From assembly GCA_023807065.1 (NCBI GenBank), contig JAJJLU010000420.1, forward strand, positions 1 through 49,023: a stretch of DNA of 49,023 nt. Direction: 5' to 3'. This document shows positions 9,166 through 18,505 of the stretch, one piece after another. Origin of the DNA: Isotricha intestinalis. Lineage: Eukaryota; Ciliophora; Litostomatea; Vestibuliferida; Isotrichidae. Below the pieces are notes generated by a model that ran no database searches, was not told the origin of the DNA, and saw only the letters and a list, made by a program, of their open reading frames with translations. The translations under genes and the position numbers were made by a program. How positions within the stretch are numbered: the stretch's first letter is position 1; each line of letters starts with the position of its first letter.

Positions 9166-10272
9166 ATGCAGGAAAAAATTATTTTGTTGAGTAATTATAA
9201 AATTGAAAAAAGATTATGGTTTAATAATATAGAATGGAAAGTTATATTGAAGTTAAATTTAGATTCAATTATATTTGAGTTTATAAATGTTAGTTCTTTT
9301 AAATATTTTAGAAATAAATTCTATTTTGGATTTTTAAATGAAAAATATAATAAAAATAACTTAAAAAGTATTTTTGATTTGATTGTTAAAAGTATAGAAA
9401 GTAATAATTATAGAATAATAGAAAATAAAGACTGTATAGATTTTATATTAGATAGTGTAAAATTTAATATAATTAAAAAAGAAAATTGTGAAAATGAAAT
9501 AAATAGTTTTTACAAAGAAGAAATATATAAATTAAGAAAAGAAATACAAAATAAAAATGCTGAAATCAATAAATTAAATGGAAAAATAAAATTGTTAGAA
9601 AATAAAAAAGAAAAAGAAAAAGTGAAAGAAAAAATAGTTAATTCAAAAAAGACAAAAAAACCTAATAATTACATTAAAGCAGTTTATCTTATAAAAAAAG
9701 AAGATATAAATAAAAAAATAAATATATTAAATTACAATCAAAACAAAAAAGAGAAAATTTCAGAATTTTGTGAAATTTATTTTAACGAAAAAAAAATAAA
9801 TTTTACATATGAATATAATTTTAAAAAAGAAGGGGAATATTCATTTACATTTTTATTTAATAAAAAATTAACAGATTCAAGTTATTTATTTAATAAATGT
9901 TCTAATTTAATATCAATAGATTTATCAAATTTTAACTCTGAAGAAATAACAAATATGAAATCAATGTTTTCAGAATGTAAATTATTAAAAAATATAGATT
10001 TATCAAATTTCAAAACTGATAAAGTAATAAATATGAATTCAATGTTTTCTGATTGTTCTTCTTTAGAATATTTAGATTTATCTAATTTTAATACTAATAA
10101 TGTTGAAGATATAGGATATATGTTTTGTTGTTGTTCTTCTTTAAAAACATTAAATTTATCTAGTTTTAATACTAAAAAAGTTTATATTTTAGACGCTTTA
10201 TTTGTTAAAATAAATAGTAATATAAATATTATTACAAATGATATAAAAATTTTAAATAAAATTCAATGTTAA
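9166..10272 (+). CDS. BspA-like (DUF285) leucine-rich repeat protein with coiled coil
   Basis: 368 residues, TAA stop. Residues ~1-115 form an Asn/Lys/Ile-rich N-terminal region of unknown fold. Residues ~118-155 are a charged heptad-like coiled coil. From ~215 come BspA/DUF285-type repeats of ~24 residues with the signature LDLSNFNT followed by V..M..MF..CSSL (three to four copies, e.g. LDLSNFNTNNVEDIGYMFC). These repeats are common in bacterial surface proteins and hugely expanded in several anaerobic or gut protists, where they mediate protein or surface contacts. No signal peptide or membrane anchor is visible, so this copy looks intracellular. The start ATG overlaps a TGCAG acceptor-like site, so the true N-terminus could lie upstream behind an intron. 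Confidence 0.85.
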   Translation: MQEKIILLSNYKIEKRLWFNNIEWKVILKLNLDSIIFEFINVSSFKYFRNKFYFGFLNEKYNKNNLKSIFDLIVKSIESNNYRIIENKDCIDFILDSVKFNIIKKENCENEINSFYKEEIYKLRKEIQNKNAEINKLNGKIKLLENKKEKEKVKEKIVNSKKTKKPNNYIKAVYLIKKEDINKKINILNYNQNKKEKISEFCEIYFNEKKINFTYEYNFKKEGEYSFTFLFNKKLTDSSYLFNKCSNLISIDLSNFNSEEITNMKSMFSECKLLKNIDLSNFKTDKVINMNSMFSDCSSLEYLDLSNFNTNNVEDIGYMFCCCSSLKTLNLSSFNTKKVYILDALFVKINSNINIITNDIKILNKIQC

Positions 10273-10439
10273 TATTTAATATATTCTACTATCCATAGAA
10301 ATAATTAAAAATGTTTCTATTATTTTTAATTATATTTAAATTATAGTTATTACTTATTTAAAATAAGATTTATTAATATTTTATAAAATTTAAATATATA
10401 TTTAACATTTAAGGAGATAAAAAAACATTATAAACTTAT

Positions 10440-11372
10440 TTATTTTCTTCTAGCATGTCTATTTTTCCTTTCTTCTTTTTTTTCAAACTTCTTAATTTCC
10501 TCAACAGAAATTTGTTTTACCTCAGGTTGCCATTCACTATCTCCATTATAAACATCTCTTAAATAATTACTTTCATCTATTTTATTTTTAAAATTTCCAG
10601 TATTAGAAAATCTTTGAAAATAATTTTTTTTTTCATTAACAGCAGCTTTTTGATATTCTAAAATTTGTTCTCTAATAGAATGAGAAATTCTTAAAATAAA
10701 TTCAGTACCAAGTCCTAAATCCATACAAACACATTTGGCGAATTCTTCAGGAGAATTATTAGGATTATTAATATCCCATTCAATTTGATCATTATAAACA
10801 ATTTCTCCAATTCGAATATCTAATTTAATTGTTTTTAAAATTTCACCTTCAATATCTTCATATTTTTTATATTGTGATATTTGCCTTTTCATTTGACTTA
10901 TTATTTCTCCTTCGAAACCTGCTGGTAATTGATTATCATCTACTAATATTTTTGCAAAGTCATCTTCTTTTAAATAAGGCTCATTTAAATTCCAAAAAAA
11001 AATATCTTTAAATTTTTTCCCTTCTAATTCAATATTTATATTTATTGGAATTAAATTATCAAAATTATAATTAGAATCAAAATTATCATATAATTTATTC
11101 TTTTCTCCTTTTCCTTTTAAAAGTTGAAGACGTGATAAATTTGTTCCTGCTAATTTTGGTTTGTTTGAATATAAATTATTTAACCATGATTCTATTGCTT
11201 CTTCTAATCTTTGAGTATTCCCTTTTGCTTTCCCTTGAATCCATTGAGATAATGTCGAATGATGAATTTTTATGTCTTTTGATACATCCACTTGCTTAAA
11301 ACCATATTTTTGAAGTGCTTCGATAAAACGTTCACGAATGTTACGACCTCGAGAAAATACACTTAAAGACAT
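10440..11372 (-). CDS. SNF5/SMARCB1-like SWI/SNF subunit with N-terminal HTH
   Basis: 310 residues. Residues ~108-250 carry the SNF5/INI1 core: an opening LIPININIELEGKKFKDIFFWNLNEP, then FAKILVDDNQLP, then a second repeat RIGEIVYNDQIEWDINNPNNSPEEFA, and LGLGTEFILRISHSIREQI. This is the conserved scaffold subunit of SWI/SNF (BAF/RSC) nucleosome remodellers. Residues ~10-68 form a separate helical domain (RERFIEALQKYGFKQVDVSK..IHHSTLSQWIQGK) that resembles a lambda-repressor/Cro-like or homeodomain-like helix-turn-helix, where animal SMARCB1 has a winged-helix domain. The C-terminus is Lys/Arg-rich, likely a nuclear localisation signal. It is divergent with the HAD gene, 109 bp between ATGs. 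The SNF5 identity is strong; the HTH subclass is tentative. Confidence 0.9.
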   Translation of the reverse strand: MSLSVFSRGRNIRERFIEALQKYGFKQVDVSKDIKIHHSTLSQWIQGKAKGNTQRLEEAIESWLNNLYSNKPKLAGTNLSRLQLLKGKGEKNKLYDNFDSNYNFDNLIPININIELEGKKFKDIFFWNLNEPYLKEDDFAKILVDDNQLPAGFEGEIISQMKRQISQYKKYEDIEGEILKTIKLDIRIGEIVYNDQIEWDINNPNNSPEEFAKCVCMDLGLGTEFILRISHSIREQILEYQKAAVNEKKNYFQRFSNTGNFKNKIDESNYLRDVYNGDSEWQPEVKQISVEEIKKFEKKEERKNRHARRK

Positions 11373-11481
11373 TTTTTCTCTTTTTTTTGATTTTAAATTG
11401 TTTAATTTTTTTTTATTTTTATATTTTTAATTTTTTCATTTTTTTGGCGTTTGGTTTTTTATCATTATTTTAAAATAAAAA

Positions 11482-12573
11482 ATGGGAAATTTAGAGAATA
11501 ATATAAATAATTTTAATATGAAAATAAGAACTCAAAATGATTATTTTAAAAATAAAAAATTAGAAGATCCAACTTTCTATAAAAAAATAGATGGTCCATC
11601 AATGCCAATATCAAAGAAGAAAGAAGATGAAAATGAACAAAAAGAAGAGGAAAAGAATTCAGAAAATAGAATAGAAAATATTGATAATGAAAAAGGAACA
11701 GACTCAAAAAAAAAATTTAATTCCTCTCTTGATATAAATTTTCAAAAACTATTTAAATTTAACAGAATATCAAAACGTTCAAAAACAATAAACGACATAA
11801 TTCCAAATAATAAATTATTAACAATGAAAAAAGAAATGAATTTTAATTCAATAATAGAATATTCAAAAGAAAGTGAGTATGAGTTAAATTTTATAAGAAA
11901 TGGAGATGAAATAAGGAATTCATATATATGTAAGTTAATATCAAAAAAGATATTAACAAACGAAAAAGAAAAATCACATAATAGTATAATAATATTTGAT
12001 TGGGATGATACATTACTTCCAACATCATTTTTAACAAAAAATGGAGTTTATGATGAAAATAAGATATTAACAGAAAAAGAAAAAGAAAAAATATTAGAAT
12101 TAGGAAATATAGTATTAAATTTATTAGAAATATCAATAGAAAAAGGAGATACATATATAATAACAAATGCAGGAAAAGGATGGGTTGAATTTTCATGTGA
12201 AAAATATTATCCTAAAGTAATTAATATTTTAAAAAAAATTAAAATTATTAGTGCAAGAGAAAATTATGAAAATAAATATCCAAGTGATTCTAAAATGTGG
12301 AAATTTTCTTCTTTTTTAGATGTTCAAAAAAATCTTAATTCTAATTTAGTCACTAATATTATTTGCTTAGGTGATTCTTTTATTGAAATTCAAGCTGGAA
12401 TGAAATTAGCATCTCAATTTAATCAAGCTTTTATTAAAACTGTTAAATTTAGAGAAATGCCAAAATTAGATGAATTAATTAAACAGTTAAAATTAGTATC
12501 TACACAATTTAATACTATCTATTCTTCTGTTAAGAATCTTACTATCAAAGTCGAAAAAAAAAATAAAAAGTGA
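11482..12573 (+). CDS. HAD-superfamily phosphatase-like protein
   Basis: 363 residues. The first ~150 are charged and disordered. A HAD fold follows: motif I IIIFDWDDTLLPTS (~169-182) with the nucleophile and general-acid Asp pair, motif II IITNAGKGWVEFS (~225-237), a Lys/Ser-containing segment around KYPSDSKMWKF, and motif IV ICLGDSFIEIQAG (~293-305), where a typical HAD has a DD or GDxxxD acidic pair and here D and E are present. Likely a Mg-dependent phosphatase of the HAD-like class found in ciliates and other alveolates; the substrate cannot be told. It is one of only two genes in the window that end in TGA. The unrelated FCP/SCP-type phosphatase at 19783-21636 is a different HAD branch. 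Confidence 0.85.
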   Translation: MGNLENNINNFNMKIRTQNDYFKNKKLEDPTFYKKIDGPSMPISKKKEDENEQKEEEKNSENRIENIDNEKGTDSKKKFNSSLDINFQKLFKFNRISKRSKTINDIIPNNKLLTMKKEMNFNSIIEYSKESEYELNFIRNGDEIRNSYICKLISKKILTNEKEKSHNSIIIFDWDDTLLPTSFLTKNGVYDENKILTEKEKEKILELGNIVLNLLEISIEKGDTYIITNAGKGWVEFSCEKYYPKVINILKKIKIISARENYENKYPSDSKMWKFSSFLDVQKNLNSNLVTNIICLGDSFIEIQAGMKLASQFNQAFIKTVKFREMPKLDELIKQLKLVSTQFNTIYSSVKNLTIKVEKKNKK

Positions 12574-12755
12574 TTTTTTTTATTTGTTTTTTATTTGATT
12601 TTTTTCTATTATTTTTAGTTTGACAATAGATTTATTATGTTTTTTATATAAATAAAATATAATGTATAAAAAAATATTTAATTTATTTTTTATATTAAAA
12701 TCAATATATGTGAATTTACCAATGATAAAATTTATATAGGTAAAATATCATTAAA

Positions 12756-13622
12756 TTAATTAGAAGATAAATCATAAGAATCAGAAGATTCGCAAATAGA
12801 ATCTGTATTAAAAGATTTTATTGTTATAGAAGAAGAAGAAGATTTATTTTCTCCTGTAAAAGTCCTATTTGGATAATTTATATTATTATTTTCTTTAATT
12901 TGTTGTTTTATTAATTCTCTAAAATTAACATTATTATTATTATCTATACTATTAACTGAATCATTACTTAAACTTTTAAGTTTTTCATAATTTTGATTTT
13001 TATTTGAATCATTTATAAAAATATTATTTTCATTATTAATACTTTCATTAATGAAATTTCTAGGATAAAATTCAATATTATCATTTTTATTATAATTATT
13101 ATCCTCATCAAAGGAGTTTTTTAATATTTCATTAAACATTTTATTATTTTTAAAATTATCTAATCTTTGTTCATAATCCTTTTTAACAATATCCAAAATA
13201 TTTTTTGAATCATGATTATTTTCATTATTAAAAAAATTAATAACATGATTAAAAAATTGATTACATTTTTCAATATTAATAAATTCAAAATTTTCTTCTA
13301 AATCTAATTTTTTTTTCCATTGTCCTTTAACCACTTTACAAATATTTTCTTCACTTTTAAATTTATTTAAAGAATAATTAGAAATATAACTAATTTGAGA
13401 AGTTGGACTTGATTCACTTGTATTTAAAGTTGTTTCTAAGCCATTATATGAATTCATTGGAGTATAATCTAATTCTTGTCCTTTATTTATTTTTATTTTA
13501 TTCATAAATTTTATTTTTGATTCTTCTAATAATTTATTACTATAATTTTTCCTTAGTTTTATTCTTTCTATTACCTTTTTTGTTTCTAGTAATTTTGTGT
13601 TGATAATTGGAAATTTTTTCAT
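12756..13622 (-). CDS. Unknown Asn/Ser-rich protein (288 aa)
   Basis: A 288-codon frame, ATG to TAA. The N-terminal ~45 residues are basic and helical (TKKVIERIKLRKNYSNK region), the middle holds a possible helical patch (CNQFFNHVINFFNN...ILDIVKKDYEQRL), and the C-terminus is Ser-rich and disordered (ENKSSSSSITIK). No known domain recognised. It is convergent with the HAD gene and divergent from the coiled-coil gene, with 95 bp between start codons. Real by length and placement; function unknown. Confidence 0.75.
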   Translation of the reverse strand: MKKFPIINTKLLETKKVIERIKLRKNYSNKLLEESKIKFMNKIKINKGQELDYTPMNSYNGLETTLNTSESSPTSQISYISNYSLNKFKSEENICKVVKGQWKKKLDLEENFEFINIEKCNQFFNHVINFFNNENNHDSKNILDIVKKDYEQRLDNFKNNKMFNEILKNSFDEDNNYNKNDNIEFYPRNFINESINNENNIFINDSNKNQNYEKLKSLSNDSVNSIDNNNNVNFRELIKQQIKENNNINYPNRTFTGENKSSSSSITIKSFNTDSICESSDSYDLSSN

Positions 13623-13717
13623 TTTTTTATATAAATTTATAAATTATATTTTAATTTAATTTATTTAAAATCAAATTTTTTAATTTTATTATTTGAAAAA
13701 AAAATTTATTTTTTTAA

Positions 13718-15280
13718 ATGTCAATAGAATCAGAAAAATATGAATCATCCTTAAATAAAGATTCATATTACAATCAAAAAATTCCATTAACAATATCAAT
13801 AAATCACATAATATTAATTCATATAAAAAATTACTTTAATGATTTATCATTAGGAATGATAAAAAAACTTTTAACTAAATTTACAGAAAAAATTTATGAA
13901 TTATCAGGATTAAATAAAAAATATGAAGATATCCTTGAAGAAAAATCTCAAATAATTATAAATAAAACAGATGAAATAGTATCATTAAGAGAAAAAATAG
14001 AAGAAATGGAAAATCAAATAAAAAATCAAGAAAATAAACAATTAAATATTATTCCAGAAATGTTATGTTCAAAATGTGGAGGTTCATTAGAAGAAAGTTT
14101 TACTAGTGAAGCTTTAACAGAAAATAAAAAAATCATTCAAGAACAATTAAATTATATTGAAAAAATGCAAAAAGAAATTTCTAAATTAAAATCAAAAAAT
14201 GAAATTAATGAAAATAGATTAAAAGATTTAGATTTAATTAAAGAAGAATTTAAAAATTTACAAGAAGCAATATTAAAAGAAAAAAATGATAAAAATGAAA
14301 TTGGAATTCAAACTGAAAATTCTCAAAGTAAAAATAATAATATTCCAAAAAGTAAAACTTCTAATAATTTAAGTAGAAAAAAAACTCCAAAAGCCAATAA
14401 AAAAAAAAATATAGAAAATCCAAATAATAATAATAATAATATAGGATTTAAAACAGGAATTCCATCAATTAATACAAATAATTTATTAACAACTTCAAAT
14501 TTTTCTAATTCTTTAAATAATAATAATTCTATTACAAATGATTCTATTTTATCTTTAAGATATGATAATAATATTTTAGCTTCTGAATTAATTTCTTTAA
14601 ATAAAGAAGTGACTAAAATTAAAAGTGAAAATAGAATTTTAAATGATAAATATTCTAAATTTGAAAAAGAAAAAAAAGACATTTCTGATAAATTAAAAAA
14701 TAAAAATGAATTATGTGATAAATTAAAAAAAGAAAATGAAGAATTAATTATTTTAATTAATAATTCTAAATATAAAAATATTATTGATACTGAAAATGAG
14801 AATAAAAAATTAAGAACAATATTACAAAAAAATGAGAATGATATAGATAAATTAAAGATAGAAAATGAAAATCATAATAAAAAATTATCAGAACAAAGTT
14901 CAATAATATTAAAAATGAAGAATGAATTAGAAAAATATAATAAATTTAAATTAGAAAAAGAAAATTTAGTTTTAGAAAATGTAAAATATGAAACTGAATT
15001 AAAAAGATTAAAATATGATATCGAAGAAAATCAACATTTAATAGAAAAAAAAGATATAATTATTCAAAATAAAGAAAATGAAATTCAAAAATTGAATAAT
15101 GATATAAATTATTTAGCTTTTAATACTAAAAAATATAAAAGTGATGCTGAAAAAGCTTTACAAGATGCTTTAGCTTATCAAGATATTGTTAAAACTTTGG
15201 AAGAACAATTAAATAATTATAAAGATGTTATTAATACTATTAAAGAACAACAAGTGAATTTAAAATTAAAAAATAAATAA
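13718..15280 (+). CDS. Coiled-coil protein (520 aa) with one CxxC
   Basis: 520 residues dominated by coiled coil (approximately 50-115, 135-195 and 290-515), broken by a disordered Asn/Lys/Ser linker at ~200-285. A single MLCSKCGGSLEES motif near residue 115 is a lone CxxCG knuckle. Residues 24-50 (IPLTISINHIILIHIKNYF) form a short hydrophobic, probably folded N-terminal patch. The architecture suggests a structural or tethering protein of the cytoskeleton, basal bodies or membranes, such as those abundant in ciliates, but coiled-coil similarity is not diagnostic. Ends TAA, 142 bp from the convergent membrane-protein gene. Confidence 0.8.
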   Translation: MSIESEKYESSLNKDSYYNQKIPLTISINHIILIHIKNYFNDLSLGMIKKLLTKFTEKIYELSGLNKKYEDILEEKSQIIINKTDEIVSLREKIEEMENQIKNQENKQLNIIPEMLCSKCGGSLEESFTSEALTENKKIIQEQLNYIEKMQKEISKLKSKNEINENRLKDLDLIKEEFKNLQEAILKEKNDKNEIGIQTENSQSKNNNIPKSKTSNNLSRKKTPKANKKKNIENPNNNNNNIGFKTGIPSINTNNLLTTSNFSNSLNNNNSITNDSILSLRYDNNILASELISLNKEVTKIKSENRILNDKYSKFEKEKKDISDKLKNKNELCDKLKKENEELIILINNSKYKNIIDTENENKKLRTILQKNENDIDKLKIENENHNKKLSEQSSIILKMKNELEKYNKFKLEKENLVLENVKYETELKRLKYDIEENQHLIEKKDIIIQNKENEIQKLNNDINYLAFNTKKYKSDAEKALQDALAYQDIVKTLEEQLNNYKDVINTIKEQQVNLKLKNK

Positions 15281-15422
15281 TTTATTATTTTTATTCTTTA
15301 TTTTTTTTTCTTTTTTTATATTGTAAATATTAATTTATTTATTTAATTAATTTTCTTTTTTTTTTTAATTAAATAGAACAAAAAAACTTAATAATATTAT
15401 AATTTTATTAGAAATAATAAAA

Positions 15423-16139
15423 TTATATTTTTCCTCTATTTTTAACATATAAATCTAAAATATCTCCTTCATCGTTTAGTAAACTATTAGAAATACTATT
15501 CTCATCAAAATTAGTTTTTGAAATAATCTTATTATTATTATTAGCAAGAACATTATCTTCAAAAGCATTATTTAAATCATCTAAAAATTGTTCATGTTGA
15601 CTATCTAAAATAAGTAATTCTCTCTTTTTCAAAGTTTGAATATAACCTTTTAAATGATAATAAGCAAATAATTTAATAAATATAGTAGATAAAGAAAGAG
15701 CAAAAACAATAACATCAATATGTGAATCAGCATATTCTTCCTCAAAAATATTACTTTCATCAGCCATTAATTCTTTTAATTGAAATATAATCATTATAAC
15801 TAAATAAATACTAGTAATAATAATATAAACAAACATTAATATTCTTGAAATAAAAGCTTTTTTTATTAATAATAATAATAATAAACCTATTATTATTATT
15901 GTTGTTATTATTATTATTTTTTTTATTGTTCTACTATATTCATTTCCTTCTTTTACATAAGTTCCTTCTATTAAACGAAGAATTGTTGTAAATATTAAAT
16001 CTAATAATATAAAGAGAAGACACCATATATAATTTTTTAATATTAAATTATTTATTGTTTTATCTATAATTTTATTTATTTATAATTTTTTACCTTCTGG
16101 TTCTGGATTTGAAACATTTGATGTGAAGGAATATTTCAT
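15423..16139 (-). CDS. Small polytopic membrane protein, spliced (two exons)
   Basis: I read this as complement(join(15423..16063,16094..16139)), giving 228 residues. Exon 1 (46 nt) encodes MKYSFTSNVSNPEPE and ends in phase 1; a 30-nt GT..AG intron follows; exon 2 continues without a stop to TAA at 15423. Without splicing, translation from this ATG stops three codons after the donor, and the open frame from an internal Met (15836) would lose the first two membrane segments. Hydrophobic segments are seen at ~25-45, ~68-90, ~95-112 and ~130-155, so about four helices, followed by an acidic cytosolic-type tail. The helix order resembles generic four-helix membrane proteins; I cannot assign a family. 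It is divergent from the RAD51-like gene, 85 bp between ATGs. Confidence 0.75.
16064..16093 (-). other. 30-nt intron in membrane-protein gene
   Basis: On the minus strand the intron starts GTAAAAAATTATA and ends ATTATAG. It contains an in-frame stop, and its length is a multiple of three, so retention would truncate the protein. Splicing joins GAAG to ATAAAACA in frame. Confidence 0.75.
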
Positions 16140-16224
16140 TTTTTGATTTTTATTTGTTCTTTTAAATTAAATTATTATTTTTTTTAAATAATTATTCTTT
16201 TTCTTTATGTATTTTTAAATTTAA

Positions 16225-17142
16225 ATGGATAATAAAGAAAAAAAAATCCAAGATATTTTAAATAAATATGATTTTAAAGGTGATTTATTGTCTTATTTAA
16301 GATCTTTTTCAAATAATATTGATTTTGAGAGAAAAAAATTATTTTCACAAAAAGAACTTTCAATAAATAAAGAAATAAGTAAAATATTATATGGAGAAAT
16401 ATATATTAAATCATTACCAGAGGAAATGTTAATTAAAAAAGAAGAGGAATTTTTTTTTAAATCAGGAGATCCAGAATTAAATATAATATTAGAAGGTGGT
16501 TTTCATAAAGGAAAATTATATGAAATAATTGGTCCTTCTTTATCAGGAAAAACAACTTTAGTAAAATCAATTATTAATGAAAACATAAATTCAAAAAACA
16601 CAAAAATTTTACTTTTTTCTTTTATTAATGAAAATTATGAAAATGATTATTCAAATTATAATAATATTAAATTTATAAATGAATGTTTATCTATAAATGA
16701 TATAATATTATATTTAACAACTTCAGAAAATAAAATTGAAGAATATAATTTAATTATATTTGATCCATTAACTGTTGTTTTATCAAAAGATATAAAAGAA
16801 GATTTAATGTATGTAGAAGACTTTAATAAAATATTAAACGTATTAATATATAAATTTAAATGTTGTGTTATTTTAATTGGAATGGCAAAAGCTTTAAAAG
16901 TTATTCAATTAGAAGATATGAAAAATAATAAAATTTATGAGGTGAGAGAATATGATTCTTTCCTTCCAAATAATCTTCCTTTAAAAGAAGCTGTTATTAA
17001 ATTGTATAAAATTTCCAGAAAAAATTTTGAAACTAAATATTATTTAAAGGTAAATTCTCCTAATTTATATAATGGAAATTCTTTTTTTGAAATTAATTAT
17101 AATTCTGATATGAATAATATGGAAATTGATAATTATAATTAA
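16225..17142 (+). CDS. RAD51/RecA-like ATPase (RAD51 paralogue type)
   Basis: 305 residues. Walker A is IGPSLSGKTTLVKS (~101-114), introduced by the RecA-family lead-in SGDPELNIILEGGFHKGKLYEI, in which the G-G before the Walker loop matches RAD51's TGGI.tG.itE. Walker B is YNLIIFDPL (~174-182). A later segment CCVILIGMAKAL corresponds to the RecA strand where RAD51 has a V(V)ITNQ motif. The N-terminal helix-hairpin-helix typical of RAD51 itself is not evident, and overall divergence suggests a paralogue such as XRCC2, RAD51D or RAD51C, acting in homologous recombination; the exact orthology is undecided. TAA stop, followed by a 612-bp gap. Confidence 0.8.
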   Translation: MDNKEKKIQDILNKYDFKGDLLSYLRSFSNNIDFERKKLFSQKELSINKEISKILYGEIYIKSLPEEMLIKKEEEFFFKSGDPELNIILEGGFHKGKLYEIIGPSLSGKTTLVKSIINENINSKNTKILLFSFINENYENDYSNYNNIKFINECLSINDIILYLTTSENKIEEYNLIIFDPLTVVLSKDIKEDLMYVEDFNKILNVLIYKFKCCVILIGMAKALKVIQLEDMKNNKIYEVREYDSFLPNNLPLKEAVIKLYKISRKNFETKYYLKVNSPNLYNGNSFFEINYNSDMNNMEIDNYN

Positions 17143-17754
17143 TTATTTTTATTTCATAAATAATATAAATAATTTAAAGAGAAATTTAACTTCATCTATA
17201 AATATTAATATCTGAGTTTTTCTTATAGATTACCTTATAATAATTATTTATAAAATAATAATAATAATCCTATAACTAATATAAAAATTAGATGAAAAAC
17301 AGTATATTAACAATAATAAATTAAAAAATCTAATTAATGAATATGAAAAAAATGAAGGTAATTCAATTTAACTTAAATCAGAAAATTATAAAAAATCATT
17401 AAATTAAAAATTAATTAATAAAAATAAATATATAATAATAACTCAAAGACAAAAAAAAAATAAGATGAAAATAATAATAAAATTAATATAAATAACATAT
17501 AATTTTAATAAAAACAATTGAATCTTTTAATAAAAAATAATTAGATTTCTTTAATTAAAAAAAATAAAGAACAAAACCAGAAGATTATCATATTTATATT
17601 AAAAAAACTATCAAAAATTCGATAAAATACTTAAAAGTTATATCTATCAAAGGGAAAAATAATATTAATTTTCCTTAAAAATATAAGATTAAAAATATTG
17701 AATAAAAAAAAGAAATTAAAATAAAAAAAGAAAAATTATTCAAAAAAAATTCCT
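17143..17754. other. Convergent intergenic region (612 bp)
   Basis: Unusually long for a tail-to-tail gap in this window (the others are about 60-420 bp). It is A-rich on the plus strand. From about 17290 one plus-strand frame has coding-like wording (LDEKQYINNNKLKNLINEY) but is interrupted by stops roughly every 10-25 codons, so it could be an eroded gene fragment or chance in A/T DNA. No RNA gene seen. Confidence 0.4.
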
Positions 17755-18462
17755 TCAATAAAAACAATTATCATCATCATCATCATTATTAAAATCACTA
17801 TTTTTTTCTTTTTTAGTTCTAGCTTTATGAGTAAAAACATTTTTGTCTCTTTTATCCTTGTTACTAGTTTTAACAGGATGTCTCATTTTTAAAAAATTAT
17901 GTGGATGATCATCTCCAATTTTAAATTCACATTCTTCACATAAATTATATTTAGAACAATTTAAACAATGATATCTAATTCCAATAATTGGTTTTTTACC
18001 ACAATTTGAACATGTTATTCCATTATGGATTGTGTTTTTACATTTTTCATTGATATAGGAATTTAAATTTGAATGATCATTATTTTTTAAACCTGATGCT
18101 TCTATTATATCTTTTTTTAATTGTGACATTTTTTTTTCAATTATATTTTCTATTTCTTTTACAGATAATTTTTCATCTTGTTTTTTTTCTATTTCTTTCT
18201 TTTCATCTTCATATAATTTTGATTCTTTATTCATTTCTATTTTTATTTCTTTTATTTCGTTGTATATAAATTGAAGAAATGAATTTTGATCTTTAATATT
18301 TAATTTTTCATTATTTATATTATAATATATATCTAATTCACGACAATTTTTTAAATTGATTTCTAATACATTTGAAAGTTTTTTCAATAATTCTAAATAA
18401 TTTTTTGGAGTAGGAATTGTAAACTTTTCTGAATAAAATGTTACTGTTATTTCTTCTTCCAT
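17755..18462 (-). CDS. PB1-ZZ protein, p62/NBR1-like N-terminal architecture
   Basis: 235 residues. Residues ~1-76 resemble a PB1 domain (an opening beta strand ITVTFYSEKFTIPTP, a helix, YYNINNEKLNI and a QNSFLQFI helix). A charged coiled-coil linker (~80-125) follows. Residues ~142-190 are a clear ZZ zinc finger: HNGITCSNCGKKPIIGIRYHC, then LNC, LCEEC and H.H ligands. The tail is basic and then ends in a run of Asp. PB1 plus ZZ is the N-terminal architecture of the selective-autophagy receptors p62/SQSTM1 and NBR1, but no UBA domain or obvious LC3-interacting motif is present, so this may be a minimal adaptor. The ZZ call is strong, PB1 moderate. It ends in TGA. Confidence 0.85.
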   Translation of the reverse strand: MEEEITVTFYSEKFTIPTPKNYLELLKKLSNVLEINLKNCRELDIYYNINNEKLNIKDQNSFLQFIYNEIKEIKIEMNKESKLYEDEKKEIEKKQDEKLSVKEIENIIEKKMSQLKKDIIEASGLKNNDHSNLNSYINEKCKNTIHNGITCSNCGKKPIIGIRYHCLNCSKYNLCEECEFKIGDDHPHNFLKMRHPVKTSNKDKRDKNVFTHKARTKKEKNSDFNNDDDDDNCFY

Positions 18463-18505
18463 TTAACTATTTTTTAAAAAAATAGAAATTTTAAATTAAA
18501 AATAA

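Noticed and set aside
17290..17580. Pseudogene downstream of the RAD51-like gene
   Set aside because: Coding-like wording is suggestive, but no homology could be recognised and stops are frequent; not strong enough to annotate as a pseudogene.
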